Shown here piece by piece: positions 15,160 to 24,631 of a stretch of DNA of 64,000 bases (the stretch's first letter is position 1; each line of letters starts with the position of its first letter). The DNA lies in assembly GCA_005223035.1 (NCBI GenBank), contig NJBK01000002.1, forward strand, positions 62,001-126,000, written 5' to 3'. The DNA comes from Chloroflexi bacterium B3_Chlor (GTDB taxonomy: Bacteria > Chloroflexota > Anaerolineae > UBA7937 > B3-Chlor). Below the pieces are notes generated by a model. The model had not been told where the DNA came from. It did no database searches and was given only the letters and a program-made list of their open reading frames with translations. The position numbers and the translations under genes are program-made.

Positions 15160-18100
15160 CTAAGGCACTATTTCCATCAGCTCAATCAATACTCTGTTGT
15201 CGGTGGGGGTACCTGAAGGACTGAGAACTTGCAGCCGTTCCATGGTCCGGAGGAGGTACAAACCGACCTCGATTTGGTAGAGTCCCAAGGGTGCACTCTT
15301 GTCAGTCCATACGGTGTGAGAGTCCAGCACCATCTCTCCTTCTCGCCACCGGCTGGTAGGGTAGGTGCCGTAGACAGGCTGTATGTCCTCCTGGCCCCAG
15401 ATCTGGTCATTCTCGTCCAGGATATGAACAAATACTGTGTAGTCTTCGTCCACGGAGGTCAGGGCTTGCCAGGTTAGGGTCAGTTGCAGGCCTCCGCCCT
15501 TTCTCACGTGGACATTGTGAAGTTCGTAATCAACGAGTAGGATCTTGTTCTCGAAATTGACAGGCAAGTGCTCTCTATTGCCAGATCTCCTGGGCAGGTC
15601 CTCGACGTGAATGCTGGCAAGGACGGCCCGATCCTCCTGACGAGCCAGCCAGCCGTTGAATACCGGCACAGTACGGTTGCTCGCGGAATCCTGCAGGGCA
15701 ATTCGTAAACAGAGTTCGCCGGAGGCTCTGGAAGGTATCGTCACCTGGTGGGTGTCGGCCAGCAACTGACCCTCGGTCCAGCCGGAGGTTGGATACTCGC
15801 CGAATAGAGGGGGTTCGATGCTTTGCCAAGAGATGTCGCCGTTGGATTCCATCAACTCCAGCGCCACATTGTAATCGTGAGTGACCTGGCCAACCCCTTG
15901 CCAGTACAGCGTCAAGGGGATTTCCGCTGCAGGATGGCCAGTTGATGGGAAGTCGTATCCAAGGAGCATAATCTGGTTATCGAAATTGGCTCGCAAGGGA
16001 TGCTGGATGGGGGGAAACCATGCCGCCGGGTGAGAGATGGAGACTTCTGCCAGGGTTAGATAGTCCTCCCCAGTATCGAGCGGGGCGAGGCCCTCCTGGC
16101 CGAAAGGGGTGAACAAACCTGCCTGCAAGGCATACTTACCAGGGGGCAGCAGACCTGCCAGATCCAGCTCATGGAAATCGGGTATGATCTCTCCAGGATG
16201 CCAGGCCGCAGTCGGGTACAGGCCTTTCACGGGCGGCCTCCCCTTGGTCTGATACCAGATGTGGCCGCTAGGGCTCTTCAGACGTAGTCGAACATCGTAG
16301 TTCTGTGGGGCACTTTCTGGGGCTTGCCAATATAAGGTGACACGCAAGGTGTCCGTAGCACTGACGTCGGGCGAATCGAGACGATAGCCTCGCAGTAGGA
16401 TCTTGCCTCCAAAGTCGCTGTCCAAGCGTGAGAGGTTGGAGGGCAATTCCGTCAGCATTTGAGGATTCACCTCTACAAGGGGGCCCAGGGAGCGCAGGTG
16501 GTAGGTCGTCTCTAGGCCCGGCAGGAAGCGAGCCAGGAAAACGCGCCTACCCTCGCTCAGCCTCCTTTCCAGCTCCCCGCGGTTACTCTCCTCGTCCGGA
16601 AAGACTCCGGCTTCGGTGTCTGGCCGCACTCCCTCCACCTTTTGAAGATAGTAAAGCGGCGCTATCCTCTGACTGTCAGCCAGGATGACAGCCGCCGGAG
16701 GAAGTTCCTGCTCTAGGACGTATCGACCCCAGTCGTACCACGCGTATTCGTCGCTTCTGTCCACCCTTGGCATGTTGATCCAGACAAGACCCATGGGAAG
16801 TAGGCCAGCAAGGGTCAACGTGGTAGACTGAACTAGGAGTCTTCTCGTTGACAGCGCTATTCCAGGTATGCGAGCTAGGAACTTCTCCGCCAATTCACCT
16901 AGTGAAGTGACGCCAATCCCCAAAGCTATGGCGATGATCAGGTGGGATGGGATTAGGAAAAGGGAGACATCGGGGACGTAGTAGCCCAAGCCGAAGAGAA
17001 CGTAGGCGATGAAAGCCGTCACCAGGAAGACACCCTCCTTCCAGCCGGGATACCGAGCCGGGGATCTGTTGGGCCAGAGCAACCAGATGATGCCAGCGAG
17101 AGCCAGGACTAGCGCAGGGACTGGGTACTGTTCCAAGAGGATTCGCAGGTAGATGAGCAATCGATCGGGTCCTCGTAGCCAAGCATCCCACCGTAGTGCT
17201 GCGGAGAACTGAGTGCCCAGCACAAGGTTGGTGAACTCTGTCCATGTGATCATCCTGCCGTGGATTTGCCACCACCTGAGCGGTATATAGAGATGAACAC
17301 CTAGGAGCGGTGCAACGAAGGCGCTCGCCAAAGTGGCGATGCGCCGGACATTCAGCAGAGAGCGCCCTCTCTTGAGCAGCACATAGGCTACAATGGCAGG
17401 GCCCAACAGAACCATGGTACGATGATGGGTCAGGCTGAGACCATAGATGAAAGATGTTGCACATATGAGTGCTAGCACCTGATTTGCGGCGCCGAACGCT
17501 GTGATCCTCGTGATGGCCGTGGGTGGCGTGGCCTGGGTCTGGGCATCTGACGCATCAACTGGCTTCTCGTGGAAGCAGCGGAGCAGCAGGTAGCAGATCG
17601 ACACGACGAAAAGGGCGTTGAGAGCATACACCTCGGCCACAACTGCCTGAGACCAGAGCGAGTGGCTGAAGGCAAAGGTTAGCGCGGCCAGGGCACTCGT
17701 GGATCGGTGCCCTGTCAGATGATAGATGGTGGCGTGCACTACGGCTGCCGTGGTCGCAGCAAATAGAGCCGATGATAGGTTCACGCGATAGGCCACGTTT
17801 CCAAGAGGCAGGAGCGTGAAGAGCTTCCCCAGCAGGATGTACAACGGATACCCGGTAGGATGAGCGACGCCCAATTCGTAGGACAAGACCTGGAATTCGA
17901 AGGTGTCATGCTCCCCCACTGTAGGAGCCAACGTGATCAAGTATATCGCAAGGGGCACCAGGAAGACGGTTGCCAGGACTGCCCTGTCAAGCCACTCTCT
18001 CCCCAGGAACTCGGCCAGCTTCTGTGATGCCACCAGTGCAACGGAGCCGAGAAGGAGCACACGGGCCTGAATAGGGTTTACCTGTGGACGAAGCAAATAG

Positions 18101-18369
18101 AGGACCAGAAGGAGAAGGGGGAGATAGGAGAGTGCATCGGCCAGCAGCGTATCTGTTCTGGAAGCGCGCCTGCTCAGCAGGAAACGACCAAGCCACATGG
18201 TGAAAGTCACTAGTGCCATCAGGAAGACCGTCGGCATCCAGTGGTAGAAGACTGAGAAGTAGGAATGACCGCTTTCGGCCAGGAAACGACTTAAGAAGGC
18301 TCCCACTATCAAGCTCGTGAGCAAGACAAGGGGGAAACCACTGCTTGGCTTGTAGGCCGTGCTGTGCAT
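15160..18369 (-). CDS. DUF2723-type membrane glycosyltransferase-like protein with three C-terminal beta-sandwich repeats
   Basis: A 1069-residue protein. Residues 1 to about 550 hold many TM helices and the DUF2723 signature LAPTVGEHDTFEFQVLSYE followed by LGVAHPTGYPLYILLGKLF, with an acidic residue in the first outer loop, as in protein O-mannosyltransferase-like GT-C enzymes. The outer part after residue about 640 contains three copies of a roughly 120-residue domain (NFxNKILLxxY, LTLxWQA, GxYPTSxWxEGE, DxHxV). It should sit in the membrane with the repeats outside. Its ATG directly follows the TAG of the upstream gene (0 bp), with GGGGGA as SD. A lipid-linked sugar donor is likely (family knowledge); acceptor unknown. 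Confidence 0.8.
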   Translation of the reverse strand: MHSTAYKPSSGFPLVLLTSLIVGAFLSRFLAESGHSYFSVFYHWMPTVFLMALVTFTMWLGRFLLSRRASRTDTLLADALSYLPLLLLVLYLLRPQVNPIQARVLLLGSVALVASQKLAEFLGREWLDRAVLATVFLVPLAIYLITLAPTVGEHDTFEFQVLSYELGVAHPTGYPLYILLGKLFTLLPLGNVAYRVNLSSALFAATTAAVVHATIYHLTGHRSTSALAALTFAFSHSLWSQAVVAEVYALNALFVVSICYLLLRCFHEKPVDASDAQTQATPPTAITRITAFGAANQVLALICATSFIYGLSLTHHRTMVLLGPAIVAYVLLKRGRSLLNVRRIATLASAFVAPLLGVHLYIPLRWWQIHGRMITWTEFTNLVLGTQFSAALRWDAWLRGPDRLLIYLRILLEQYPVPALVLALAGIIWLLWPNRSPARYPGWKEGVFLVTAFIAYVLFGLGYYVPDVSLFLIPSHLIIAIALGIGVTSLGELAEKFLARIPGIALSTRRLLVQSTTLTLAGLLPMGLVWINMPRVDRSDEYAWYDWGRYVLEQELPPAAVILADSQRIAPLYYLQKVEGVRPDTEAGVFPDEESNRGELERRLSEGRRVFLARFLPGLETTYHLRSLGPLVEVNPQMLTELPSNLSRLDSDFGGKILLRGYRLDSPDVSATDTLRVTLYWQAPESAPQNYDVRLRLKSPSGHIWYQTKGRPPVKGLYPTAAWHPGEIIPDFHELDLAGLLPPGKYALQAGLFTPFGQEGLAPLDTGEDYLTLAEVSISHPAAWFPPIQHPLRANFDNQIMLLGYDFPSTGHPAAEIPLTLYWQGVGQVTHDYNVALELMESNGDISWQSIEPPLFGEYPTSGWTEGQLLADTHQVTIPSRASGELCLRIALQDSASNRTVPVFNGWLARQEDRAVLASIHVEDLPRRSGNREHLPVNFENKILLVDYELHNVHVRKGGGLQLTLTWQALTSVDEDYTVFVHILDENDQIWGQEDIQPVYGTYPTSRWREGEMVLDSHTVWTDKSAPLGLYQIEVGLYLLRTMERLQVLSPSGTPTDNRVLIELMEIVP

Positions 18370-21171
18370 CTAGTCCCCCGCTCCGATCGCTGCGAGTTCA
18401 AGCCAGCCGTCTAAGACGCCTGCGTCAGCCGCCGTTGTCACAGGTACCTTCTTCTCGTGTGAGTCGAGCAGCGCTAACTGCAGTACGTAGTTGCTCGGAG
18501 GGAAATCCTTGCCGATCCAAATGCTGTGATTATCCCTCACAATCTCTCCCTCTTCCCACAGCCTGGTGGGATACCTGCCCGCCGAGGGCTCGGCGGAGTG
18601 ATCCAGCGCCACTTCGTCATCCTGATTCAGGAGGCGAATGGCTACGGAATAGTTGCTATCCAGTGGCTTCCTCGCTCGCCAGAACAGCGCCAAGCGGTAG
18701 AAATCCCCACGGATCAGATGATCTCGTTCCGCGGTATAACCAAGTAGGGTCATGCCATTATCGAAGTCCATTGTGACCCGTTCTTGGATTCCCAAGGCCT
18801 CAATGCTCGGAGGTCTATCGCCTTTGAAGATGGTGATATCTTGTAGGAAGTACATGCCCGCCTGATGCTGCTCTTGTCCTATCACGGGAAGGCGCGTCAA
18901 GGTTACGGGGTTGTATAGCCCCACACCGAGAAGGTATTTCCCCGGCGGGGTGCCTGGCGGCACGACGATTTGGTGAGGATCCTTGTTGTACTCATCCAGT
19001 TCCCAATACCGCGTGGGATACCGACCGGGGTTGAGGCTATCCTTCTGAGCGTAGATGTTCATCTCTTCGTCAGCGAGATGTGCAAACGTGCTATAGTCGG
19101 TGGTAAAGCTCTGGCGGGCCTTCCAGTACAGATTGAGGCTCAAGGTATCTCCGGGATGCAAGTCAGCTGACGGCGGGTCGTACCCCAAGAGCGTGATCTG
19201 GTCACCGAAGTTGACCTGCAGTGGAGTGTGCGCTCCCGCAACCTGGGAACCATCGAAGTCTTTCTTGAACCACGTAGCGTACCTATCTATGCATGCTACT
19301 TTGAGGCCCAAGAGCGTGATAGCTATGAGGGCCAGAACTACCCCCTGTTGGCCATTAACCCGGTCGGGCCTTCCCTTTTGGCGGGCAAAGGTGCACCTCG
19401 TCTCGAAGACGGAGTTGGCCAATCTTGCCAGTGATGGAGTTAGTACTGGGCCCAAGCCCAGCAGAACAAGCACCATGGCGCTCAGTCCGGTGATGAGTTT
19501 GGACAGCGTGTGGACTGGCAAGTCTTCAAAGCGAAGGCGGACAACGTGTTCACCGGCTGGCACGAGGACGCTGATCAGACCCTGTCCATGGGTTGGTGTG
19601 ATGCTGGTCTTCTGTCCGTCCACATAGGCCTGCCAGCCTGGAAAGTAGAGACTATTAAAGGTGGCCTGGAAACTCCCTGGCGTGGCCAGCCGTACTGTCA
19701 TGGAAGTGGGTTCGTACTGGGCACTCGTAACTCGAACTCCAAGGGGAAGGCTGGCTAGGTCCAATCTCTCGATCGTAGCGGACGACCGGTACATGGGTTC
19801 CAGAGGCGAGTTGCTGGGTATCCATTCTGCCCAAATGGGAAGGTACTCGCCAAAAGAGGTTGTTCCAATGGTGCCAGTTCGTCGTTCGAACTCCATCATG
19901 TGGACAAATGAGGGGTTGAGAGGTAGGTCACGATACAAAGGCGGGTAGAGGAGCGAGAATGTGGAGACAATGATCATCGCTATGGAGATGATCGTCACCG
20001 CGAAGGACGGGGAAAAGGTGCGGTTGTTGTCGGGGAAGAGGCGGGCGACGGTGCCACACAGAATGGCCACAACGAGGCTCCCAAGACGCAAGAAACGGTG
20101 TGGAAACACCAGGTACTTCAGCAGAGGCAGATTCTCCCAAACGAAAGCTGACTGAGGCAGAAGCATGAATACGACAACGGCCAAGCTGACCATGGATATG
20201 CTCAAGTGTACGAGTTCGTGAGACCGACGATGCCTCCACAGGCCAACCACGGAGACAACCGAGAGCGATACGAAGACTGGGCCTAGGTTGTTGGGCACGC
20301 CCGGGTTCATCAGTCCTGTATCCGCTGTTGGCGAAGGGGCAAGCAGTTCGCCTGGGGAGACGAAATGGGTGTGATAATCGAGATCAGGGGGAGTGATCAT
20401 GCGATCCAGTTGCACAAACTGCCTGTGCGAAAGGGCGGGTACCCAGAAAAAGGCGGCGAGTCCCGCGCCGACGAGCACGGCAATAGCTGTGCGAGTGGCC
20501 GCACTTGCGCGCTCTTGCGCTTTCAGAGAAATGAGGACTACTACGAAGAATGTCAGGAAGGGTATGAATGTCAGGCTGGCCGGGTTATGTGTAAGAATCG
20601 AAGCAGCAAACAGGAGGGTGCCCGCCATGAAGTACCGTGTCGCGCCTGTTTCGATCAGGCGCCGAAAGCTCCACAGCACCAGCGGATAGAGCACCATGGA
20701 CCATGCTCCTGGAAGGTGACCACGGAAGAGAATGTCATAGAGGTGAAACGGAGCATACATATAGGCTACTGCGGATAGCATCCCCGCCTTGGGGCCAAAA
20801 ATGTCTTCCACAAAGAAGTACATCGCCACCCCGGACGCCAGAAGGCTCAAAGCAAAGGAGAGGAGCAAGGTCTGAATCAGACTCAGCCCCAACACATGGA
20901 GTATCTCCGTGAGATAGTATGGCAGAGCAGGGACGTATTCGAAGATGGGGTAGCCGTAGCCGAAGAAGAGGTCTGGTGCCCAGCGCGGAAACAGAGTCCC
21001 TTGCCCCAGCAAGTGACGCAGTTCAAGGAGACGGTAGAGATGGAACAGCCCATCAAAGCTGCGCGGCAGGCTTGATTTCCATAGCGGCCAGGATGCTGGC
21101 AAGCCCAACAGGCAGATGATGATAGGTGCCCTGGCACACAGAGCTGCGTTCTTCAGTCGTGTCCTGATCAC
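18370..21171 (-). CDS. Large polytopic membrane protein (PTPS-related/YfhO-like) with two beta-sandwich repeats
   Basis: A 933-residue protein. The first about 400 residues are polytopic (for example LAVVVFMLLPQSAFVWENL) with an early outer-loop DGLFHLYRLLELRHLLGQG motif of GT-C-like proteins. Around residues 490-580 comes a periplasmic-type domain with LYFPGWQAYVDG and VLVPAGEHVVRLRF and then a TM helix. After another TM segment two copies of the YPTRxW/DxH domain follow, the same as in the downstream gene. GTG start at 21171; it begins 15 bp after mreD and abuts the next gene. The whole looks like an envelope glycan-building pair placed inside the shape operon. Confidence 0.75.
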   Translation of the reverse strand: MIRTRLKNAALCARAPIIICLLGLPASWPLWKSSLPRSFDGLFHLYRLLELRHLLGQGTLFPRWAPDLFFGYGYPIFEYVPALPYYLTEILHVLGLSLIQTLLLSFALSLLASGVAMYFFVEDIFGPKAGMLSAVAYMYAPFHLYDILFRGHLPGAWSMVLYPLVLWSFRRLIETGATRYFMAGTLLFAASILTHNPASLTFIPFLTFFVVVLISLKAQERASAATRTAIAVLVGAGLAAFFWVPALSHRQFVQLDRMITPPDLDYHTHFVSPGELLAPSPTADTGLMNPGVPNNLGPVFVSLSVVSVVGLWRHRRSHELVHLSISMVSLAVVVFMLLPQSAFVWENLPLLKYLVFPHRFLRLGSLVVAILCGTVARLFPDNNRTFSPSFAVTIISIAMIIVSTFSLLYPPLYRDLPLNPSFVHMMEFERRTGTIGTTSFGEYLPIWAEWIPSNSPLEPMYRSSATIERLDLASLPLGVRVTSAQYEPTSMTVRLATPGSFQATFNSLYFPGWQAYVDGQKTSITPTHGQGLISVLVPAGEHVVRLRFEDLPVHTLSKLITGLSAMVLVLLGLGPVLTPSLARLANSVFETRCTFARQKGRPDRVNGQQGVVLALIAITLLGLKVACIDRYATWFKKDFDGSQVAGAHTPLQVNFGDQITLLGYDPPSADLHPGDTLSLNLYWKARQSFTTDYSTFAHLADEEMNIYAQKDSLNPGRYPTRYWELDEYNKDPHQIVVPPGTPPGKYLLGVGLYNPVTLTRLPVIGQEQHQAGMYFLQDITIFKGDRPPSIEALGIQERVTMDFDNGMTLLGYTAERDHLIRGDFYRLALFWRARKPLDSNYSVAIRLLNQDDEVALDHSAEPSAGRYPTRLWEEGEIVRDNHSIWIGKDFPPSNYVLQLALLDSHEKKVPVTTAADAGVLDGWLELAAIGAGD

Positions 21172-21186
21172 CTAATCTCTTCTTAC

Positions 21187-21660
21187 TCAGAGCTCCATCT
21201 CTTCCGGGAGCGTTCTCCGGTGAAGCCAGGCCAGGGCCCGATAGACGACAGGTATCAAGAGGCTGCCAAGTAAGGCGGTTGGCATCGTAATCTGTAGCAG
21301 CACGTCGCGCCAAGGCACGAAATGCCCGGTCACGGAAAGCACTGTCATCAGGATGCTGTCGTGGACGATGGTCGCTGCGAGAGCCACAGCGGAGGGGAAC
21401 AGCGGACTCGTGCGGTACAGGGTCAGTTGACCAAGGCTGGGGAGATATCCAATGAGGGTCAGGGCGAAAGCGCAACTACCAAGCGGTGCGCCCGACAGAA
21501 AGTCAAGAGCCAGGCCGCCCAGGAATCCCCAAACAATGCCTTCTCTTGCTCCCCTCAACAGGCTCCAAGACACCACTACGAGAAGCATGAGGTTAAGGCG
21601 TGCGCCTCCCAGGGAGAAGCGGAACAGCACAGACGATTGTATAAGGGCCAGGCCAGCCAT
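21187..21660 (-). CDS. mreD: Rod shape-determining protein MreD
   Basis: A 157-residue hydrophobic protein with about five to six TM segments (LMLLVVVSWSLLRGAREGIVWGFLGGLALDFLSGAPLGSCAFAL is the MreD core with its G..LDxxSG..LG pattern). It is the membrane partner of MreC in the elongasome. It lies 48 bp after mreC and 15 bp before the 933-residue membrane protein gene. Identification rests on the fold pattern plus the mreB-mreC-mreD order. Confidence 0.88.
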   Translation of the reverse strand: MAGLALIQSSVLFRFSLGGARLNLMLLVVVSWSLLRGAREGIVWGFLGGLALDFLSGAPLGSCAFALTLIGYLPSLGQLTLYRTSPLFPSAVALAATIVHDSILMTVLSVTGHFVPWRDVLLQITMPTALLGSLLIPVVYRALAWLHRRTLPEEMEL

Positions 21661-21708
21661 TAACGGGACGACGGCGTAAGTCCTGATAGGTAGCTACCTC
21701 TGCAGAGC

Positions 21709-22545
21709 CTACTCGCCACTCTCGAAGTCGATGGGCTCGAAGCTTGTGAGGACCATGACCATTTCCAGCTGCCGGAAATCCACGGCGGGTCTTACCTCGG
21801 CTTCTTGGAACGTTTCGACATCCTTCTTCATTACTGCTGTTACTTGTCCAATGATCATCCTGGTAGGGAAGTTGCCGCCCAGTCCAGAGGTAAGGACTAA
21901 GTCGCCGTCTTTGATCTCCTCCGTTTGCTGGATGTACCTCATGACCAGTTCTTGCCCTATCCGTCCTTGCACTACTCCTGTGGCGCGCGAATCTTGAATC
22001 AGGGCATTGACTGAACTGCTTGGGTCGGTTATGAGAAGAACTTTGGAGGAGTGCGGGTTGGATTCCGTTACCCTTCCCACCAAGCCCCTATGCGTCAGTG
22101 CCGGCATGTCTACGGCAACGCCCTCTGCGGTGCCACGATCAATGATAAGATAGCCCACGAGACCACTAGGGTCGTGGCCGATGACCTCGGCTGACAGGAG
22201 TTCGAAGGAGGGGTTGGCCTGCTTGAAGTTCAGATGTTCTCGCAGAGTCACGTTTTCGATCTCAGCCTCACGCAGGCGCACATTCTCAATGATGAGTTGA
22301 TCGACAAGCTTCTGCAGATCCTCGTTCTGCGCCCTGCAAGCCTCAACATCCGTGAGGAACTGGCGTACGTTAGTGACTCTTCCCCCAAGGGAGGTAAGTC
22401 CCTCCTGTATGGGAGCAGCGACCTGGGCCACGAGGTTCTTCACGGGCTGCAAGCGGTTCGTTCGGTCAAGGATCAAACCCATTACGGCCAGTGAGAGAAA
22501 AAGGAGGAGGAACAACGCGATTCCTCCTCGCTGAAACCGAGACAA
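21709..22545 (-). CDS. mreC: Rod shape-determining protein MreC
   Basis: A 278-residue bitopic protein that links MreB inside to PBP2/RodA outside. It has a short cytosolic N-terminus, one TM helix (IALFLLLFLSLAVMGLIL), a coiled-coil stretch (about residues 60-110: CRAQNEDLQKLVDQLIIENVRLREAEIENVTLREH) and the double beta-barrel with the typical AEVIGHDPSGLVGYLIIDRGTAEGV, LVGRVTESNPHSSKVLLITDP and DLVLTSGLGGNFPTRMIIG. It follows mreB by 15 bp. Confidence 0.94.
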   Translation of the reverse strand: MSRFQRGGIALFLLLFLSLAVMGLILDRTNRLQPVKNLVAQVAAPIQEGLTSLGGRVTNVRQFLTDVEACRAQNEDLQKLVDQLIIENVRLREAEIENVTLREHLNFKQANPSFELLSAEVIGHDPSGLVGYLIIDRGTAEGVAVDMPALTHRGLVGRVTESNPHSSKVLLITDPSSSVNALIQDSRATGVVQGRIGQELVMRYIQQTEEIKDGDLVLTSGLGGNFPTRMIIGQVTAVMKKDVETFQEAEVRPAVDFRQLEMVMVLTSFEPIDFESGE

Positions 22546-22560
22546 GAGCGCCTCCTCGCA

Positions 22561-23622
22561 TTAGCGCCGTGTATTGCGGCGTTGAGTGGTGGTGAGCACG
22601 TGGCTCAACGTGTCCAGGTGTTCGAGGACTATTCCTCCACCTCGCACTACGCAGGTGATCGCATCATCGGCCACGTACACGCGCATCTTGGTCTCATCGG
22701 CGAGGCGTTCGGCTATCCCCTTGAGAAGAGCGCCACCGCCTGCCAGAGCTACCCCTTGTTCCATCAAGTCAGCGATCAACTCTGGTGGGGTTTCCTCAAG
22801 AGTGGTCTTGACCTCATCGACGATCATGCCGACAGGAGGCGACAGAGCTTCGCGGACCTCGACGCTGCTGATCTCCACCGCTTCCGGCAGGCCAGTAATG
22901 AGGTTGCGCCCTCGTAGGGTCATAGTCTGTTCCTCCTGAAGAGGATAGGCTGAGCCAATGGCTATCTTGATCCGTTCCGCCATGCGTTGGCCGATCAGTA
23001 GATTGTACTTCTCGCGGGCATAGCGCATGATCTCCTCATCCATCTCGTCTCCGGCTATCCGGAGAGAGCGGCTGGCGACTATGCCTCCAAGGGAGAAGAC
23101 AGCCATCTCCGACGTTCCTCCTCCGATGTCGACGATCATGCTTCCCACCGCCTCGTTGATCGGGAGGTCGGCTCCTATCGCTGCGGCGGTAGGTTGCTCA
23201 ATGAGCAGAGTCTGCCGCGCACCGGCGTTGCTACACGCGTCGTGTACGGCTCTCTTCTCTACCTCGGTGACTCCACTGGGTAGACCCACCACGACGCGAG
23301 GCCGTGGAACGGGCAGGAGGGCACGCTCGTGGACCTTCCTTATGAAGTAGTGAAGCATTCTCTCGGTGACATCAAAGTCCGAGATCACTCCGTCACGAAG
23401 AGGCCTGATCGCCACTATGTTGGCCGGCGTACGCCCTACCATTTCCTTGGCTTCGTCGCCAACGGCGAGAACCTTCTTGCTCTTCTTCTCAATGGCGACG
23501 ACGGATGGTTCGTTGATCACGATTCCTTGACCTCGCACCAATACAAGTGTGGTGGCCGTGCCCAAGTCAATGCTGATATCCCGGGAGAACAATCCCAAGA
23601 TGGCGTTCAAAGGACTAAACAC
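22561..23622 (-). CDS. mreB: Actin-like rod shape-determining protein MreB
   Basis: A 353-residue bacterial actin that guides lateral wall synthesis. Actin-fold nucleotide motifs: IDLGTATTLVLVRG at the N-terminus, VDIGGGTSEMAVFSLGG near residue 165, and LAGGGALLKGIAERL at the C-terminus; VVGLPSGVTEVEKRAV is a typical MreB stretch. Start GTG 23622 with GAGGAG seven nt upstream. It lies 43 bp after rplY, whose promoter probably also drives the mre genes. Confidence 0.97.
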   Translation of the reverse strand: MFSPLNAILGLFSRDISIDLGTATTLVLVRGQGIVINEPSVVAIEKKSKKVLAVGDEAKEMVGRTPANIVAIRPLRDGVISDFDVTERMLHYFIRKVHERALLPVPRPRVVVGLPSGVTEVEKRAVHDACSNAGARQTLLIEQPTAAAIGADLPINEAVGSMIVDIGGGTSEMAVFSLGGIVASRSLRIAGDEMDEEIMRYAREKYNLLIGQRMAERIKIAIGSAYPLQEEQTMTLRGRNLITGLPEAVEISSVEVREALSPPVGMIVDEVKTTLEETPPELIADLMEQGVALAGGGALLKGIAERLADETKMRVYVADDAITCVVRGGGIVLEHLDTLSHVLTTTQRRNTRR

Positions 23623-23665
23623 AGATATCTCCTCTCTTTGGCCGCCGGTCTATGAAGGACGACCC

Positions 23666-24376
23666 CTATTCCGCCTCACCTTCTGGCTCCTCGTCCTCCA
23701 CCTGCTCCGCCTCTTCTAACACTTCCTCGGGTTCCTCTTCGCGTTCTTTCGCTACGGCTATTACTTCTACTTCAGCAGGTTCGACTTCTTCCTCCACGAC
23801 CTCCTCAACCTCCAGCTCCCTTAGCGGGAGCACCTTGACGACCACTTCCTCGGGGTTGGCCAAGATCTCAACGGCCTCGTCTACTACGAGATCCTTGACT
23901 AGAATAGCCTGGTCTTTCTCTTCGAGCGCGCTGACGTCCACGGCTATGAATTCGGGCAACTCACTGGGCAGACATTGTACCTGCACAGAGGCAAGGCCTC
24001 TCACCAGCAGCCCGGCTTTCGTAGCGACGGCGGGTGCCTCCCCCACAAGAGTGAGGGGTGTCTCGGCAGTGATCTTCTCAGTCATGACCACTTCGTATAG
24101 ATCAACGTGAAGTAGCGAGTGGGTGATGAGGTCGCGTTGGACTTCACGGGCCAGGGTCATTCGTGGTCTATCAGCCTGGTCGATCCACAGGCTGATCAGC
24201 TGATTCATGCCGGCTCTGTCTAGGACTGACCGCAAGTCTCGCTCTCGCACCTGGAGGGAGACAGGCTCGGCTCTTGGTCCATATAAGATTGCAGGGACAA
24301 GGCCAGATCTTCGAAGCCGCTTCGTTTTCTTGCCGAACACATCTCGGGTTTCTGCTCTTAGCTCAATCTGCTCCAT
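23666..24376 (-). CDS. rplY: 50S ribosomal protein L25, long (Ctc/TL5) form
   Basis: A 236-residue 5S-rRNA-binding protein. The L25 domain is at the N-terminus (IELRAETRDVFGKKTKRLRRSGLVPAILYG), followed by the Ctc beta domain (LHVDLYEVVMTEKITAETPLTLVGEAP) and a very acidic C-terminal tail of about 50 residues rich in Glu. The ATG at 24376 is chosen over the one at 24382, because AAGGTG lies at the right distance only for the former. It heads the unit leading into mreB. Confidence 0.93.
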   Translation of the reverse strand: MEQIELRAETRDVFGKKTKRLRRSGLVPAILYGPRAEPVSLQVRERDLRSVLDRAGMNQLISLWIDQADRPRMTLAREVQRDLITHSLLHVDLYEVVMTEKITAETPLTLVGEAPAVATKAGLLVRGLASVQVQCLPSELPEFIAVDVSALEEKDQAILVKDLVVDEAVEILANPEEVVVKVLPLRELEVEEVVEEEVEPAEVEVIAVAKEREEEPEEVLEEAEQVEDEEPEGEAE

Positions 24377-24414
24377 GAACATGCACCTTTCGTTCTTTCA
24401 CTCCCAAGAACTTC

Positions 24415-24442
24415 ATTATACCACCACAGAATGATTCATCAA
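24415..24442 (-). promoter_or_regulatory. Promoter of rplY-mreBCD
   Basis: Minus strand TTGATG, a 16-nt spacer and TATAAT with a TGG extension. The leader to the ATG at 24376 would be about 32 nt. Confidence 0.7.
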
Positions 24443-24555
24443 GTCTTGATTCTCAGCTTCTCACTCGTAACCTGTCCTGCCAGTAGTGCCTCGTTGGACA
24501 CGAGGATTGTATGCCAACCCTGTCAATAAGTCAAAGGGTCGAGGGCCGCGAAGGT

Positions 24556-24584
24556 TTGACATTGCTAGATAGTTATCCTAAAAT
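24556..24584 (+). promoter_or_regulatory. Promoter of alaS
   Basis: TTGACA, a 17-nt spacer and TAAAAT, close to the sigma70 consensus. The start of transcription near 24591 fits the ATG at 24632. It is divergent from the rplY promoter, with about 110 bp between them. Confidence 0.8.
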
Positions 24585-24631
24585 GTCTACTAAACTCAGG
24601 CCACACGTTGGCATCATTGGAGAATATGTGG

